Positions 33,955 through 45,063 are shown, numbered from the stretch's first letter. The stretch: DNA of 64,000 bases from Thermohalobaculum sediminis (GCF_023487995.1 NZ_JAMFKN010000001.1:372001-436000); one strand, 5' to 3'. Notes: generated by a model from the sequence alone, not told the origin. Program-made: numbers and translations.

Positions 33955-34863
33955 ATGACCTTCCGCCTTCCCCACCTTTCCGGCAATGCCGAAGGGGCCC
34001 TGTGGGCCCTCGCCTCGGTACTGGGCGCCACGGCGATGACGCTTGCCGTGCGGTTCCTCGCGGCCGAGATCCACACGACGATGCTGGCCTTCCTGCGCTC
34101 GGCGCTGGCGCTTCTGACGGTGCTGCCGTTCCTGTGGGGAGGCGCGCGGACGCGGCGGCGGGTGCGGATCACGGCGTGGAAGCTGCACATCGCGCGGGGC
34201 CTCCTGCTCGCGCTCACGCTCAACACCGGATTCTACGCGATCTGGAAGCTGCCGCTCGCGACCTCGACCATCCTGTTCTTCCTTGCGCCAGTGTTTGCCA
34301 CGGTGCTTGCCGGGCCGGTGTTGGGCGAGCATGTCGGCCCGCGGCGCTGGGGCGCGACGGCGGCGGGGTTTCTCGGCACCCTGATCATCCTGCGCCCCGG
34401 CTTCGGCGCGTTTGACCCGGCGATGATCGTCGCCATCGTCTCGTCCATGGCCTTCGCCTGCGCGCTGATGCTGGGGCGCATCGTCGCCGACCGCGACGGG
34501 ACGGACGCGGTGTTCGTGTCCTCCTCGCTGATCGTCGCCATCGCGACGCTGCCGCCCGCGCTCATGCACTGGAACATCCCGCTCGCGGCCTGGCAGTGGC
34601 TGGCGATCGCGGCGCTGGTGACGGGCTCGTCGCTGCGCACCTATGCCGACATCAAGGCCTATGCGGTGGGCGATGCCGGTTTCGTCGCACCCTTCAGCTA
34701 CCTGCGTCTCGTGACCGTGGGCGGCGCGGGCTACGTCCTCTTTGCCGAAGCCATCGACGGGCCGACGGTCGCGGGGGGCGCCATCATCATCGCCTCGACC
34801 CTCTACATCGCGATCCGCGAGCGCCAGCGCCGGGGCCGCCCGCGCCCGGTGCAGACGCCCTGA
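33955..34863 (+). CDS. EamA/DMT-family transporter
   Basis: The 302-residue protein has ten predicted transmembrane helices in two EamA halves (about 15-140 and 155-290), the drug/metabolite transporter layout. Signature parts are LWALASVLGATAMTLAVRFLA, FYAIWKLPLATSTILFFLAPVFATVLAGPVLGE and VGDAGFVAPFSYLRLVTVGGAGYVLFAE. Family members export amino acids, nucleosides or metabolites. The start at 33955 excludes a 23-residue Arg-rich extension. Confidence 0.88.
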   Translation: MTFRLPHLSGNAEGALWALASVLGATAMTLAVRFLAAEIHTTMLAFLRSALALLTVLPFLWGGARTRRRVRITAWKLHIARGLLLALTLNTGFYAIWKLPLATSTILFFLAPVFATVLAGPVLGEHVGPRRWGATAAGFLGTLIILRPGFGAFDPAMIVAIVSSMAFACALMLGRIVADRDGTDAVFVSSSLIVAIATLPPALMHWNIPLAAWQWLAIAALVTGSSLRTYADIKAYAVGDAGFVAPFSYLRLVTVGGAGYVLFAEAIDGPTVAGGAIIIASTLYIAIRERQRRGRPRPVQTP

Positions 34864-34978
34864 GGCCCGCGCCGTTTTGCTTGCATGACGGTGCCGCGCG
34901 TCGGAAAAGCGGAGATCGAGCGTTGACCTGACGGCGGTCTCCGGGCACCGCCGGCCTTGCCATGCCCGAAGGAGTTCG

Positions 34979-36880
34979 ATGCGTCCGATCCTGAGCCTTG
35001 CAGTCCTTGCGATCTTCGGCGTGCTCACCTGGCACGCGCTCGCCGTCCTCGGGCCGGGGATCGAGCGCCGGATCGACGCGGCCGCCGAGGCAGTCGCGGC
35101 ACAGCAGAGCCCCCATCCGATCAGCGTCGCGACCCGTGGCAGGTCGGTCAGCGTCTCGGGCCTCGCCGACAGCGAGGCGGCGCGCGACGCCCTGCTGGTC
35201 CGGCTGGCCGCGCTGCCCGGAGTGAGCACCGTCGATCACCGCATCCGCGTCCTGCCGCTGCACGAGCCCTTTCGCTTCGCCGCCCGCCGCAACCCCGGCG
35301 AGCCGCTCCGCATCGAGGGGGCGGCGCAGAGCGCCGCGGCCGAGCGGCTGATCCTCGACGAGGCGCGCACCATCGCCACCGGCACCATGCTGCAAAGCGC
35401 GCTGGTCCTGGCCGCCGGGGCGCCGCATCCGGATTGGACCGCGGCCGTCGGCCGCGCGCTCCGGGCCCTCGGCGCGCTGGCCGAGGGCGAGATCGAGATC
35501 TCGGGCCGCGACGGGCACCTCGCGGGCTGGGCAGCGACCGCGCAGGTCCGCGAGGCGGTGCTGGCGGACCTCGCCGCCGACCCGGTGCTGCGATGGGAGG
35601 TCGAGGTCGACATCATCCTGCCACGCGCCGAGCCCTACCGCTTCCGCGCCGAGACCGGGCCGGGCGGCGCGAACTTCAGCGGCCACGCGCCGACCGAGGC
35701 CGTGCGCGCCCGCCTCGCCGCCGCCGCCGGGCGCCTTGGCGCTGGCGGCGCGACGGGCGAGATCACCCTGGCCGAGGGAATGCCCGGCCGTGGCTGGCCG
35801 CTGATGGTCACCCGCGGCATCGACGCGCTCGCCCTGCTCGAGCGCGGGGTGCTCGACGTCGAGGGCTCGACCGCGCGCCTCGCGGGCCGCGCCCCGACGC
35901 CCGAAGCCGCGGCCGAGATCGATCGCCTCGCGGGCACCGACATCGCCACCGATCTGGTGATCAGCGACCCCATGCCCGCAGCCCGGCTCGCGGTCGAGAT
36001 CCCCGCCTCGGGCGAGGGGCCGCGCCTCGCAGAGGGGCGGCTGCCGCAGGGGCTCGACCGTGACGCGCTCGCCCGCGCCCTGCCCGAACTCGACCTCGCG
36101 GGCGCCACGCTCGAGACCGGCGGGCGCGGCACCGGCGACGACTGGCAGGGCGCCATCGCCGCGCTCGCGATCGCGCTTCCGCGCCTCGAGACCGGGCGCG
36201 CCGACGTGGCTGGCGACCGCCTGCACATCATGGGCCGCCTGCGGGCGGGCTTCAGCGCCGCCAGCACCCGCACGGCGCTGCGCGCGGCGGCGGGCTCGGG
36301 CTGGACGCTTGATCTCGCACTCGACGAGGCGCCACAGCCGGCCGAGGTCGCGGTCGCGCTGGACAGCGGGGGCGTCGTCGCCGCCTCGGGCATCCTGCCG
36401 GACGGGATCGGGCCCGAGGTCGCGCTGGTGCGGCTGCGCGGCGCGCGCAACGACGGGCTAACCTCGGGCGGCGCGGGCGACCCGCTCGAATGGCGCGGCG
36501 CGCTCGATGCATTGGCGGCGGTGATGCCCGCCTTCGCCACCCTCGACGCGCGCATCTCGGAGGGCACGATCGGCATCGACGGAACCCTCGCGCCGGGCGA
36601 GACCGCCGGGACCGTGGCCCGGACGCTGGAGGCCGGGCTCCCCGCGACATGGCGGGCGGATCTCGCAGCCCGCGCGCCTCAGTCCCCCGCCCCGGCCGCG
36701 GCGAATCCGCCGCCCGATACCGAACCGGCACCCGGGGGCGCCGCGACAACGGGCGGCGGGGACGCCACGGTGGCGCCCCCGCCCGCATCCGCCCCCGCGC
36801 CGCCGCCGCGGCCCCGCGCCCGGGCAACCGACAGGCCAGGCGACGCCGCGCGCGCGTCGCAGACGGAGATCAGCCGGTGA
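34979..36880 (+). CDS. Large BON/OOP-like periplasmic protein, no OmpA domain
   Basis: The 633-residue protein has an N-terminal membrane anchor or signal (ILSLAVLAIFGVLTWHALAVLG). It then has several repeated BON-like alpha/beta modules with the pattern 'ISVxxxGRSVxVSGLADSEAARDALLVRLAALPGV', 'EIEISGRDGHLAGWAATAQVREAVLADL' and 'VDVEGSTARLAGRAP'-type strands. Its tail (about 560-633) is proline-, glycine- and alanine-rich and disordered. Rhodobacterales encode similar proteins that end in an OmpA peptidoglycan-binding domain; none is present here. AAGGAG precedes the ATG, and the stop overlaps the next start as GTGA. Confidence 0.7.
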   Translation: MRPILSLAVLAIFGVLTWHALAVLGPGIERRIDAAAEAVAAQQSPHPISVATRGRSVSVSGLADSEAARDALLVRLAALPGVSTVDHRIRVLPLHEPFRFAARRNPGEPLRIEGAAQSAAAERLILDEARTIATGTMLQSALVLAAGAPHPDWTAAVGRALRALGALAEGEIEISGRDGHLAGWAATAQVREAVLADLAADPVLRWEVEVDIILPRAEPYRFRAETGPGGANFSGHAPTEAVRARLAAAAGRLGAGGATGEITLAEGMPGRGWPLMVTRGIDALALLERGVLDVEGSTARLAGRAPTPEAAAEIDRLAGTDIATDLVISDPMPAARLAVEIPASGEGPRLAEGRLPQGLDRDALARALPELDLAGATLETGGRGTGDDWQGAIAALAIALPRLETGRADVAGDRLHIMGRLRAGFSAASTRTALRAAAGSGWTLDLALDEAPQPAEVAVALDSGGVVAASGILPDGIGPEVALVRLRGARNDGLTSGGAGDPLEWRGALDALAAVMPAFATLDARISEGTIGIDGTLAPGETAGTVARTLEAGLPATWRADLAARAPQSPAPAAANPPPDTEPAPGGAATTGGGDATVAPPPASAPAPPPRPRARATDRPGDAARASQTEISR

Positions 36881-37017
36881 CATACCTTGCAGGAGAGATG
36901 CTCGCGCACCTGATCGGTGCCTTCCTCGCCGGCCTCGCGCTCGGCTGGGTGATCTGGGGTCTGGGACGGTCCGGCAGCGGTCGCAGGGACGGCACCGGCG
37001 GCGGGGCCGAGCGGTGA
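36877..37017 (+). CDS. 46-residue single-pass membrane protein
   Basis: The start is GTG overlapping the stop of the preceding gene (GTGA), and the end overlaps the GTG start of the next gene in the same way. The product is one hydrophobic helix with glycine spacing (MLAHLIGAFLAGLALGWVIWGL) and a basic, glycine-rich tail (GRSGSGRRDGTGGG). Coding is supported by the double start/stop coupling and by the well-formed helix. Function unknown; it may anchor a partner to the inner membrane. Confidence 0.6.
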   Translation: MTYLAGEMLAHLIGAFLAGLALGWVIWGLGRSGSGRRDGTGGGAER

Positions 37018-37379
37018 GCGCGCAGCCGCCCACGCCGCGCGAGATCGCCGACCGCCAGCTCGCCGCCTACAACGCGCGCGACCTCGACGCCTACATGGCG
37101 CTGTTCGATCCCGCGGCCGAGCTGGTGGATCTGCCCTCGGGGACCGTGCTGGCCAGCGGGGCGCAGGCCATCCGCGCGCTCTATGCCGCGCGCTTCGCGA
37201 CGCCGGGGCTGGAATGCCGGGTCCATGCCCGGATCGACATCGCCGATCATGCGATCGACCGCGAGACCGTCTACGGCCTTCCCGGCGGCCCGGTCGAGAT
37301 CCTCGCGCTCTACCGCGTCCGGGCGGGGCTGATCGTCTGGGTGGGGTTCATCCGCGAGCCGGGCCACCGCCCCGGCTGA
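37014..37379 (+). CDS. NTF2/SnoaL-like protein
   Basis: The 121-residue protein has the cone-shaped NTF2 fold pattern: REIADRQLAAYNARDLDAYMALFDPAAELVDLPSG at the start (the SnoaL signature), a RALYAARFATPGLECRVHAR helix-strand, and a VEILALYRVRAGLIVWVGF end. Such proteins bind small hydrophobic molecules or act as isomerases or cyclases. It starts with GTG overlapping the previous stop, so it is made with the small membrane protein and the BON-like protein. Confidence 0.8.
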   Translation: MSAQPPTPREIADRQLAAYNARDLDAYMALFDPAAELVDLPSGTVLASGAQAIRALYAARFATPGLECRVHARIDIADHAIDRETVYGLPGGPVEILALYRVRAGLIVWVGFIREPGHRPG

Positions 37380-37400
37380 CCGCGCCGGCGCCCCGCCGCG

Positions 37401-38609
37401 TCACGATGCGTCGCGCGTCGCGTCGTGACCATAGAGCCAGTCGAGCCGCCCGGCCGCGACCTGAGGCGCAAGGCGCGTGACCGCGCCCAGCGCGCCATGG
37501 CGCAGAGCCCGCGACAGTCCGCCCGCGTGGAACAGCGCGGCGTTTGTCCGGCTCACGCCCTGAACCCGCGTGGCTCGGGGCCGGCGCCGGGCCTCGTAGG
37601 CCGCGAGCGCCTGCGGCACCGGCGCCGCGTCGAGACAGGCGGCCAGCACCACCGCGTCCTCGAGCGCCATCGCCGCGCCCTGCGCCATGAAGGGCAGCAT
37701 CGGGTGGCAGGCATCGCCCAGCAGCACCGCGCGCCCCTTCGACCACGAAGGGGGCGGCGGGCGGTCGAACAGCCCCCAGCGCAGCGGCGCCTCGACCAGA
37801 TCGAGCACCCGGCTCACGGCGCCATGCCAGCCTCCGAAGATGCCCCTCAGGCGCGACGCATCGCCGGGCACCGACCAGCCCTCCTCGGTCCAGCCCGAGG
37901 ACTCCTCGACCGCCACGACGTTGATCAGCGCGCCCCCGCGCAGGTAGTAGGTCACGACATGCCGCCCCCAGCCGGCCCAGACCGTCGCGTCGGGCGGGAG
38001 CAGCCCGCCCGGCACCGCGCTGGTCGGGATCACCGCGCGCCAGGCGACCTGCCCGGTGAAGCGCACCGGCGCCGGGCCATGCATCACCTCGCGCAGGGCC
38101 GTGCGGACGCCGTCGGCGGCGACCACGAGATCCGCGCTCTCGGTCGTGCCATCGGCCAGCCGCACGGCGACGCCCGCCGCGTCCTCCTGCCAGCCGGTGA
38201 CCTCGGCGCCCAGCCGCAGCCCGACGCCCGCGGCGGTGGCGGCACCCGCCAGCGCGGCAAGGAGATCGGCGCGGTGGACATGGAGATAGGGCGCGCCCCA
38301 GCGCGCCTCGGCGGCCGCGCCCAGCGGCGCCGCGAAAACCTCGCGCCCCGTGACGCCATCGCGCAGCACCGCGCGGCGCGGCCGGAAGGCGTTGGCATCG
38401 ACCGCGCCGAGCACCCCCAGCGCGCCGAGGCAGCGCGCGGCGTTCGGGCTCATCTGCAGGCCTGCGCCGACCTCGCCAAGCTCGGTCGCGCGCTCGGCAA
38501 GGGTGACCTGCCAGCCGCGCCGCGCCAGCGCGAGCGCAGCCGCCGTGCCGCCGATCCCGGCCCCCGCCACGACGGCGCGCCGAGCCGGCGCCTCCTCCTT
38601 CACGTGCAC
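37401..38609 (-). CDS. FAD-dependent monooxygenase (salicylate hydroxylase-like)
   Basis: This 402-residue group A flavoprotein monooxygenase has GAGIGGTAAALALARRGW for FAD at about 16-33, a DLVVAADGVRTALRE DG motif near 170, and GRAVLLGDACHPMLPFMAQGAAMALEDA, the second FAD motif, near 280. Members hydroxylate aromatic acids with NAD(P)H and oxygen; others act on urate or quinones. No aromatic ring-cleavage gene is near, so the substrate is uncertain. The start is GTG at 38609, with a second GTG at 38603. Confidence 0.83.
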   Translation of the reverse strand: MHVKEEAPARRAVVAGAGIGGTAAALALARRGWQVTLAERATELGEVGAGLQMSPNAARCLGALGVLGAVDANAFRPRRAVLRDGVTGREVFAAPLGAAAEARWGAPYLHVHRADLLAALAGAATAAGVGLRLGAEVTGWQEDAAGVAVRLADGTTESADLVVAADGVRTALREVMHGPAPVRFTGQVAWRAVIPTSAVPGGLLPPDATVWAGWGRHVVTYYLRGGALINVVAVEESSGWTEEGWSVPGDASRLRGIFGGWHGAVSRVLDLVEAPLRWGLFDRPPPPSWSKGRAVLLGDACHPMLPFMAQGAAMALEDAVVLAACLDAAPVPQALAAYEARRRPRATRVQGVSRTNAALFHAGGLSRALRHGALGAVTRLAPQVAAGRLDWLYGHDATRDAS

Positions 38610-38631
38610 GGCATTCCGCCCGGCCGCATGC

Positions 38632-39555
38632 TCACCCCGTCCTCAGCGGCGCGGGCACCGTGAGCTCGATGACCTTGAGGCCGCGCCGCACCCGGCTCTC
38701 GCCCAGCCGGACGCGCGCGCTGAGGCCGGGCACCGGCGTCACGAGCTGCCCGTCGGCGACCGAGCCGCGCCTGTCGATCAGCAGGCTCGCGGTCGCGAAG
38801 GCAAGCGCCAGCGCCTCCGACTCGGGCCGGATCGAGGGGCGCACCTCGATCTCGCGGCCGATGAAGGGGGCGAGCCCCCGCGTGATCACGCCGGGCCGCT
38901 CGCCGTCCTCGGGCCGCACGAAGAACCAGCGCATCCAGAGCTCGAGCGGCGCGTGTCCCGCCAGCACCCGGGCAAGCTGGTCGCGGAACGCGGCGGGCGC
39001 CAGCGCGCCCCGCGCCGGCAGCCACAGGAGCGCGAGCGGCATCGCCCCGCGCACCACCGCGGCGGCGGCGGCGGTCACGGCGACAGCGCGGTTGAAGGCC
39101 GCGTCCTCGGGTGTCATGCGCTCGCGCCCGACCATCCCGAGATCGCAGATCTCGACATGCGCGCGGTGCCCGGCCAGCGCCTCGCGGCCGCCCGGCCATG
39201 CCTCGGGATTGACGAAGCGGCCCACCTCCTCGACGTCGCCGATCGGCGTGTCGCGGAACGCGATCCAGAGCGCGACGCCCGAGACGACGAAGAACAGGTC
39301 CCCCGCCGGCACCTCGGGCGCGCGCGCGCCGATCAGGCGCCCCAGCGCGCCGCCGCGCGGCTCGGGTGCGTTGCCCCGCATCAGGGGATGCAGCTCGACC
39401 GTCGCCCCGGCATGGGCGACGACGGTGCGCAGATGGTCACGGAATTCGCGCGCGTCCGGGGCGGCCACCGGCTCGGGCATCGGCATCAGCAGCGAGAAAT
39501 GCTCGCGCTGCGCCAGTTCCTTGCGAAGTCTGTGCTCGAGCCCGCCGCCGAACAT
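38632..39555 (-). CDS. Uncharacterised protein, possibly DUF4261-like
   Basis: The 307-residue soluble protein has an N-terminal half with a RLRKELAQREHFSLLMPMPEP start. Its C-terminal part, HAPLELWMRWFFVRPEDGERPGVITRGLAPFIGREIEV, resembles the DUF4261 pattern of a 'mR x dG x xxTxGL xx fGxxEiEv' motif. I cannot confirm the family by eye. No signal or membrane segment is visible. The gene lies 22 bases before the monooxygenase on the same strand, which suggests an operon. Function unknown. Confidence 0.6.
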   Translation of the reverse strand: MFGGGLEHRLRKELAQREHFSLLMPMPEPVAAPDAREFRDHLRTVVAHAGATVELHPLMRGNAPEPRGGALGRLIGARAPEVPAGDLFFVVSGVALWIAFRDTPIGDVEEVGRFVNPEAWPGGREALAGHRAHVEICDLGMVGRERMTPEDAAFNRAVAVTAAAAAVVRGAMPLALLWLPARGALAPAAFRDQLARVLAGHAPLELWMRWFFVRPEDGERPGVITRGLAPFIGREIEVRPSIRPESEALALAFATASLLIDRRGSVADGQLVTPVPGLSARVRLGESRVRRGLKVIELTVPAPLRTG

Positions 39556-39864
39556 GCCCCGCTAGCCTCCGCCCGCGGCCGCAGGCCCCCGCCGCGCGCA
39601 GGCGAGTGGGTCGGCGCGCCGCCCGCCCGTGGCCATTCCGGCCGCAGCGGCGGCGCGTCCGTCCCGGATCGCGGGCAAGACGCTGCCAGCCATGTGCAAG
39701 ACTGTCCCCACTCGTAATCCCGGTACGACCGGAACGCACCCGCGCGCGGCCCCCGTCGCCTCACGGCAAATCGGGCCCGTCGCGCACTCCACCCGAAATC
39801 CAACCCACGAACGCGACTTTGGTTCCGCGCCCGCCGCCCGGAACCGGGGCGGCGGGCGCCGCAA
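39556..39864. other. 309-base intergenic region upstream of the 38632 gene and downstream of rpoD
   Basis: The region holds the rpoD 3' hairpin (next entry) and, nearer 39560-39720, GC-rich sequence that must carry the promoter of the minus-strand genes. I see no tRNA, no credible small ORF with a ribosome binding site, and no clear -10/-35 pair. Confidence 0.5.
39827..39859 (-). terminator. Strong hairpin after rpoD
   Basis: GCGCCCGCCGCC (39827-39838) and GGCGGCGGGCGC (39848-39859) form a perfect 12-base-pair stem around a nine-base loop, starting five bases past the rpoD stop codon. On the minus strand GGAACCAAAG follows, so there is no U tract. It may stop polymerase weakly or protect the mRNA end. 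Confidence 0.5.
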
Positions 39865-41871
<2,007 letters not shown>

Positions 41872-41887
41872 TCATACCTCGCTGTGC

Positions 41888-41909
41888 GGGCCTGCTGCGG
41901 CGCAGGCCC
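41888..41909 (-). promoter_or_regulatory. Leader hairpin in front of rpoD
   Basis: GGGCCTGC and GCAGGCCC pair perfectly around a six-base loop. Its base is 16 bases upstream of the rpoD ATG, so it sits just before the ribosome binding site (GAGG, about 41875). It could affect translation or mark a processed mRNA end between dnaG and rpoD; no function is shown. Confidence 0.4.
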
Positions 41910-42059
41910 TCCCGGAGAAGCCGAGCTGGACAGCCGCGATCAGTCAGGACGGGCGGGCGCCTCGCTGGGCGCAGACCTGACGGGCCGGGATCCGCTGATT
42001 CGCCGTATGCTGCTGATTCGGGAATGTAGGCAAGAGCGCAGCGAACTCAAAGGGCGCGA

Positions 42060-44027
42060 TCAGCGTTTTTTCGACCTGTAGACCTCGCGATCCAGCATTT
42101 CCTGGATCGGGCTGCGGCGCTCGGCGTCGCCGGGCGCGTCGCTGCCCAGAACCCCGCGCTCCAGCCGCTCGATCTCGGCGCCCGCGCGGCGCAGCCGGTG
42201 CGTCCAGCCCTCGTCCTCGGCGCCCAAGAGGTCGCGGCAGGCATCGGCGCGCTCGGCCTCGAAGGCCAGCGCCGCGGCGTGCCGGCCGATCGCCTCGGCC
42301 AGCACATCGCGCACGCGCTCGGCCGGCTGGCCGGGACGGGCCAGCGGATGCGCCCGCGCCTGCGGCACCCGCGCGAGCTGCGCGATCGGGTCGAAGCCGC
42401 AGCGCGCGGCGATGTCCGCGACCGTGGCAGCGCCATCCCGCGCGGCCAGCGCCTCCAGCAGCGCCTCGCGGATCGGCACATGGTCGGGTGTCGTCACCGC
42501 CATGGTCTCGAGCGCGCCCTCGACCTCGGCCAGCGCCTCGGCATTGTGGCAGGCGATCAGCAGGATCGCGGCCTCGCGGATGCGCGCGCCAAGCTGCCCG
42601 GCCTCGGCCCCCGCCCGCGCGAGGTCGGAATTCCGCGTGCCGGGCTGCGGCCCGCCGATATCCGGGATCGGGCCCCGCCCCCGCCGCGGCGCGCCGTTCT
42701 GCCAGCCGCCCTTGCCCCGCGCCGGCGCGGCCGGGCGCTGCGGGCGGAACAGCTCGGCCCGGCGCTGCCTGACCTCTGCGCGGTAGTGCTCGCGCACGCC
42801 CTGGTCCGAGATCCGCCCCAGCGCGGCCCTCAGCCGCCCGTCGAAGCCCGCCCGCGCCTCGGGCGTGTCGAGCGGCGCGTCGCCAAGCTCGTGGCGCCAC
42901 AGCATATCGACCATCGGCAGCGCCGCGTCCAGCACCGCCTGCATCGCCCCCGACCCGCCCTCGCGGATCAGCTCGTCCGGGTCGCGCCCCGGCGGCATCA
43001 GGCAGAACCTGAGCGAGCGCCCTGGCGCGAGGTGCGGCAACGCCATCTCCATCACGCGGTGCGCGGCCCTCAGCCCCGCCGCGTCGCCGTCGAGCGCGAG
43101 CACCGGCTCGGGCGCGATCTTCCACAGGAGCTGCAACTGCTCCTCGGTGATCGCCGTGCCGAGCGGCGCGACCGCGTGCCCGAAGCCCGCGGCGACGAGG
43201 GCGACCACGTCCATGTAGCCCTCGGCCACGATCAGCCGGCCGGATTTTCCCGCGGCTTCGCGCGCGGGGCCGATGTTGAACAGGGTCCGACCCTTGTGGA
43301 ACAGCTCGGTCTCGGGGCTGTTGAGATACTTGGCTTGCTGGTTCGGCATCAGCGCCCGCCCGCCGAAGGCGATGCAGCGCCCGCGCGCGTCGCGGATCGG
43401 GAACATCAGCCGCCCCCGGAAGCGGTCGAACGGCTCGCCCCCGTCGTCGGGCGCGATCACCAGCCCCGCCTCGACGGCCTCGGCCAGCTGCCCGCGCTCG
43501 CGCATCGCGCGGGTCAGGTAATGGCGGGCGTCGGGCGCATAGCCGATCTCGAAGCGCTTCAGCGTCTCGGCCGACAGCCCCCGCCGCTCGGCATAGTCGC
43601 GCGCCACCTGCCCCATGCCGGCGCGGAAGGCGAGGCCGTAGAGCCGCACCGCCTCCTCCATCGCCTCGAGCATGCGGCCCGCCCGATCGCGCCGCTCGGC
43701 CGCGCGCGGGTCGGCCTCGCGCTTCGGCATCTCCAACCCGGCCTCGGCGGCGAGACGCTCGACGGCCTCGATGAAGTCGAGGTTCTCGCTCTCCTTGACG
43801 AAGGTGATGAGGTCGCCCTTCGCCTGGCAGCCGAAGCAGTAATAGAAGCCCTTGCGGTCATCGACATGGAACGAAGGCGTCTTTTCCTGGTGGAACGGGC
43901 ACGGCGCCCAGAAATCGCCCTTGCCGGGATTGGACTTGCGCCGGTCCCACGTCACCTTGCGGCCGACGATGTCCGACAGCGTCAGCCGGGCGCGCAGCTC
44001 GTCGAGGAAGGATGGCGGGAGCGACAT
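42060..44027 (-). CDS. dnaG: DNA primase
   Basis: DnaG makes the RNA primers for replication. The 655-residue protein has the CHC2 zinc finger near residues 43-72 (CPFHQEKTPSFHVD to FYYCFGCQAKGD). The RNA polymerase core has ALMPNQQAKYLNSPET and the TOPRIM motifs VAEGYMDVVAL and LALDGDAAG. The C-terminal third (from about 430) is a basic linker (PAAPARGKGGW) plus a helical DnaB-binding region that is poorly conserved in general. The ATG at 44027 gives SLPPSFLDELRARLTLSDIVG. It sits in front of rpoD, the common macromolecular-synthesis arrangement without rpsU. Confidence 0.97.
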   Translation of the reverse strand: MSLPPSFLDELRARLTLSDIVGRKVTWDRRKSNPGKGDFWAPCPFHQEKTPSFHVDDRKGFYYCFGCQAKGDLITFVKESENLDFIEAVERLAAEAGLEMPKREADPRAAERRDRAGRMLEAMEEAVRLYGLAFRAGMGQVARDYAERRGLSAETLKRFEIGYAPDARHYLTRAMRERGQLAEAVEAGLVIAPDDGGEPFDRFRGRLMFPIRDARGRCIAFGGRALMPNQQAKYLNSPETELFHKGRTLFNIGPAREAAGKSGRLIVAEGYMDVVALVAAGFGHAVAPLGTAITEEQLQLLWKIAPEPVLALDGDAAGLRAAHRVMEMALPHLAPGRSLRFCLMPPGRDPDELIREGGSGAMQAVLDAALPMVDMLWRHELGDAPLDTPEARAGFDGRLRAALGRISDQGVREHYRAEVRQRRAELFRPQRPAAPARGKGGWQNGAPRRGRGPIPDIGGPQPGTRNSDLARAGAEAGQLGARIREAAILLIACHNAEALAEVEGALETMAVTTPDHVPIREALLEALAARDGAATVADIAARCGFDPIAQLARVPQARAHPLARPGQPAERVRDVLAEAIGRHAAALAFEAERADACRDLLGAEDEGWTHRLRRAGAEIERLERGVLGSDAPGDAERRSPIQEMLDREVYRSKKR

Positions 44028-44084
44028 GGGGCGCAGAGTATCCTCAGCGATGCGACGAGTCAGCCGAGTCGCGCAGCGATCGCC

Positions 44085-44765
44085 TCACTCGCCCGCCAGC
44101 AGCGGCCCGATCCCGGCCAGCGCCTCGTCCCAGCCCGGCGCGGTCAGATGCGCCTCGGGGCAATCGGGCATCACCCCGCGGATGTAGGGCGAGCCGGTGA
44201 AATAGACCCGCCCGACCTCGGGAGCGTGTTTGGCGGCCGAAGCAAGCTGGAGCGTTGAGTCGTCCACGAACACCACCGGCGCGGCGGCCTTGCGGCTGAG
44301 CCACGCCAGCGCGCGCCCCTTGCCGCCGGAATTGACCACCAGCGGCGCCTCGACGCCGATGCGCGCGAGGTTCGCCAGGCGATCCTCCCGCGCATGGCGC
44401 GGCACGTTGGTCAGCACCACGACCTGCGCGCTTTCGCCCAGCGCGCGGGCGGCCTCGACCGCGCCGGGCAGCGCGGCCTGGCGGTGTGCCTCCTCGGTGA
44501 AGAAGCGGTCGATCAGGTCGAGACAGTCGTCGAAGGGCAGCGGCACATCCTCGCCCGCCCGGAAGATCGAGCCCTCGAGCCGGTAGGCCCGCAGCCGCAT
44601 CTCGTAGCCCAGCGGCACCAGCCAGCGCGCGAGGTGGCCCGAGAACTCGACCAGCACCTCGTCGCAGTCGAGCGCCACCAGCGGCTGCCCGCGCCGGATG
44701 TCGAGCGCGCCGAGTTCCTCCAGCGTCTGCGGGTCGATCCCCGATTCGATGGCGTCGAGGCTCAT
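44085..44765 (-). CDS. HAD-family hydrolase
   Basis: The 226-residue protein has the HAD motifs: LVALDCDEVLVEFSG (motif I, nucleophile Asp near residue 33), VVVLTNVPRHA (motif II Thr), a Lys in NSGGKGRAL (motif III), and VVFVDDSTLQL (motif IV). The second Asp of motif I is present, so it could be a phosphatase. The substrate is unknown. The start is four bases after the DUF3572 stop and 57 bases before dnaG, so DUF3572, this gene, dnaG and possibly rpoD may share a transcript. Confidence 0.83.
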   Translation of the reverse strand: MSLDAIESGIDPQTLEELGALDIRRGQPLVALDCDEVLVEFSGHLARWLVPLGYEMRLRAYRLEGSIFRAGEDVPLPFDDCLDLIDRFFTEEAHRQAALPGAVEAARALGESAQVVVLTNVPRHAREDRLANLARIGVEAPLVVNSGGKGRALAWLSRKAAAPVVFVDDSTLQLASAAKHAPEVGRVYFTGSPYIRGVMPDCPEAHLTAPGWDEALAGIGPLLAGE

Positions 44766-44769
44766 GCGC

Positions 44770-45063
44770 TCAGGTCCATTCCGGCACGGCGCCGCCGGGC
44801 AGCGCGGCGCGGGCGCGCAAGGGTTCGTCGGGCCGCAGCCCGCCAGCGGCGCAAAAGGCGATCAGCGCGACCTCGTCCGACAGCAGGTGGTCGAGCACGA
44901 AGCCGAGGAACTCGGGATCATTGATCCGCGCGCGCAGATCGCTCACCCCCGCCCCAGTCTGGCCGAGGAAGGCCATCAGCCGCTCCTCGTCCGCGGCGAG
45001 CCAGGCCAGTGCCCCGGCGGCCAGCGCCTCGGCCCTGCCGCGATCCATGATGCCGGAACCCAT
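44770..45063 (-). CDS. DUF3572-family protein
   Basis: The 97-residue protein shows the alphaproteobacterial DUF3572 pattern: AEALAAGALAWLAADEERLMAFLGQTG, then SDLRARINDPEFLGFVLDHLLSDEVALIAFCAAGGLRPDEPLRARAALPG. It is mainly helical and cytosolic, with no known activity. An internal ATG five codons on (MDRGRAEAL) may be the true start. It is the first gene before the HAD hydrolase, dnaG and rpoD. Confidence 0.83.
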   Translation of the reverse strand: MGSGIMDRGRAEALAAGALAWLAADEERLMAFLGQTGAGVSDLRARINDPEFLGFVLDHLLSDEVALIAFCAAGGLRPDEPLRARAALPGGAVPEWT

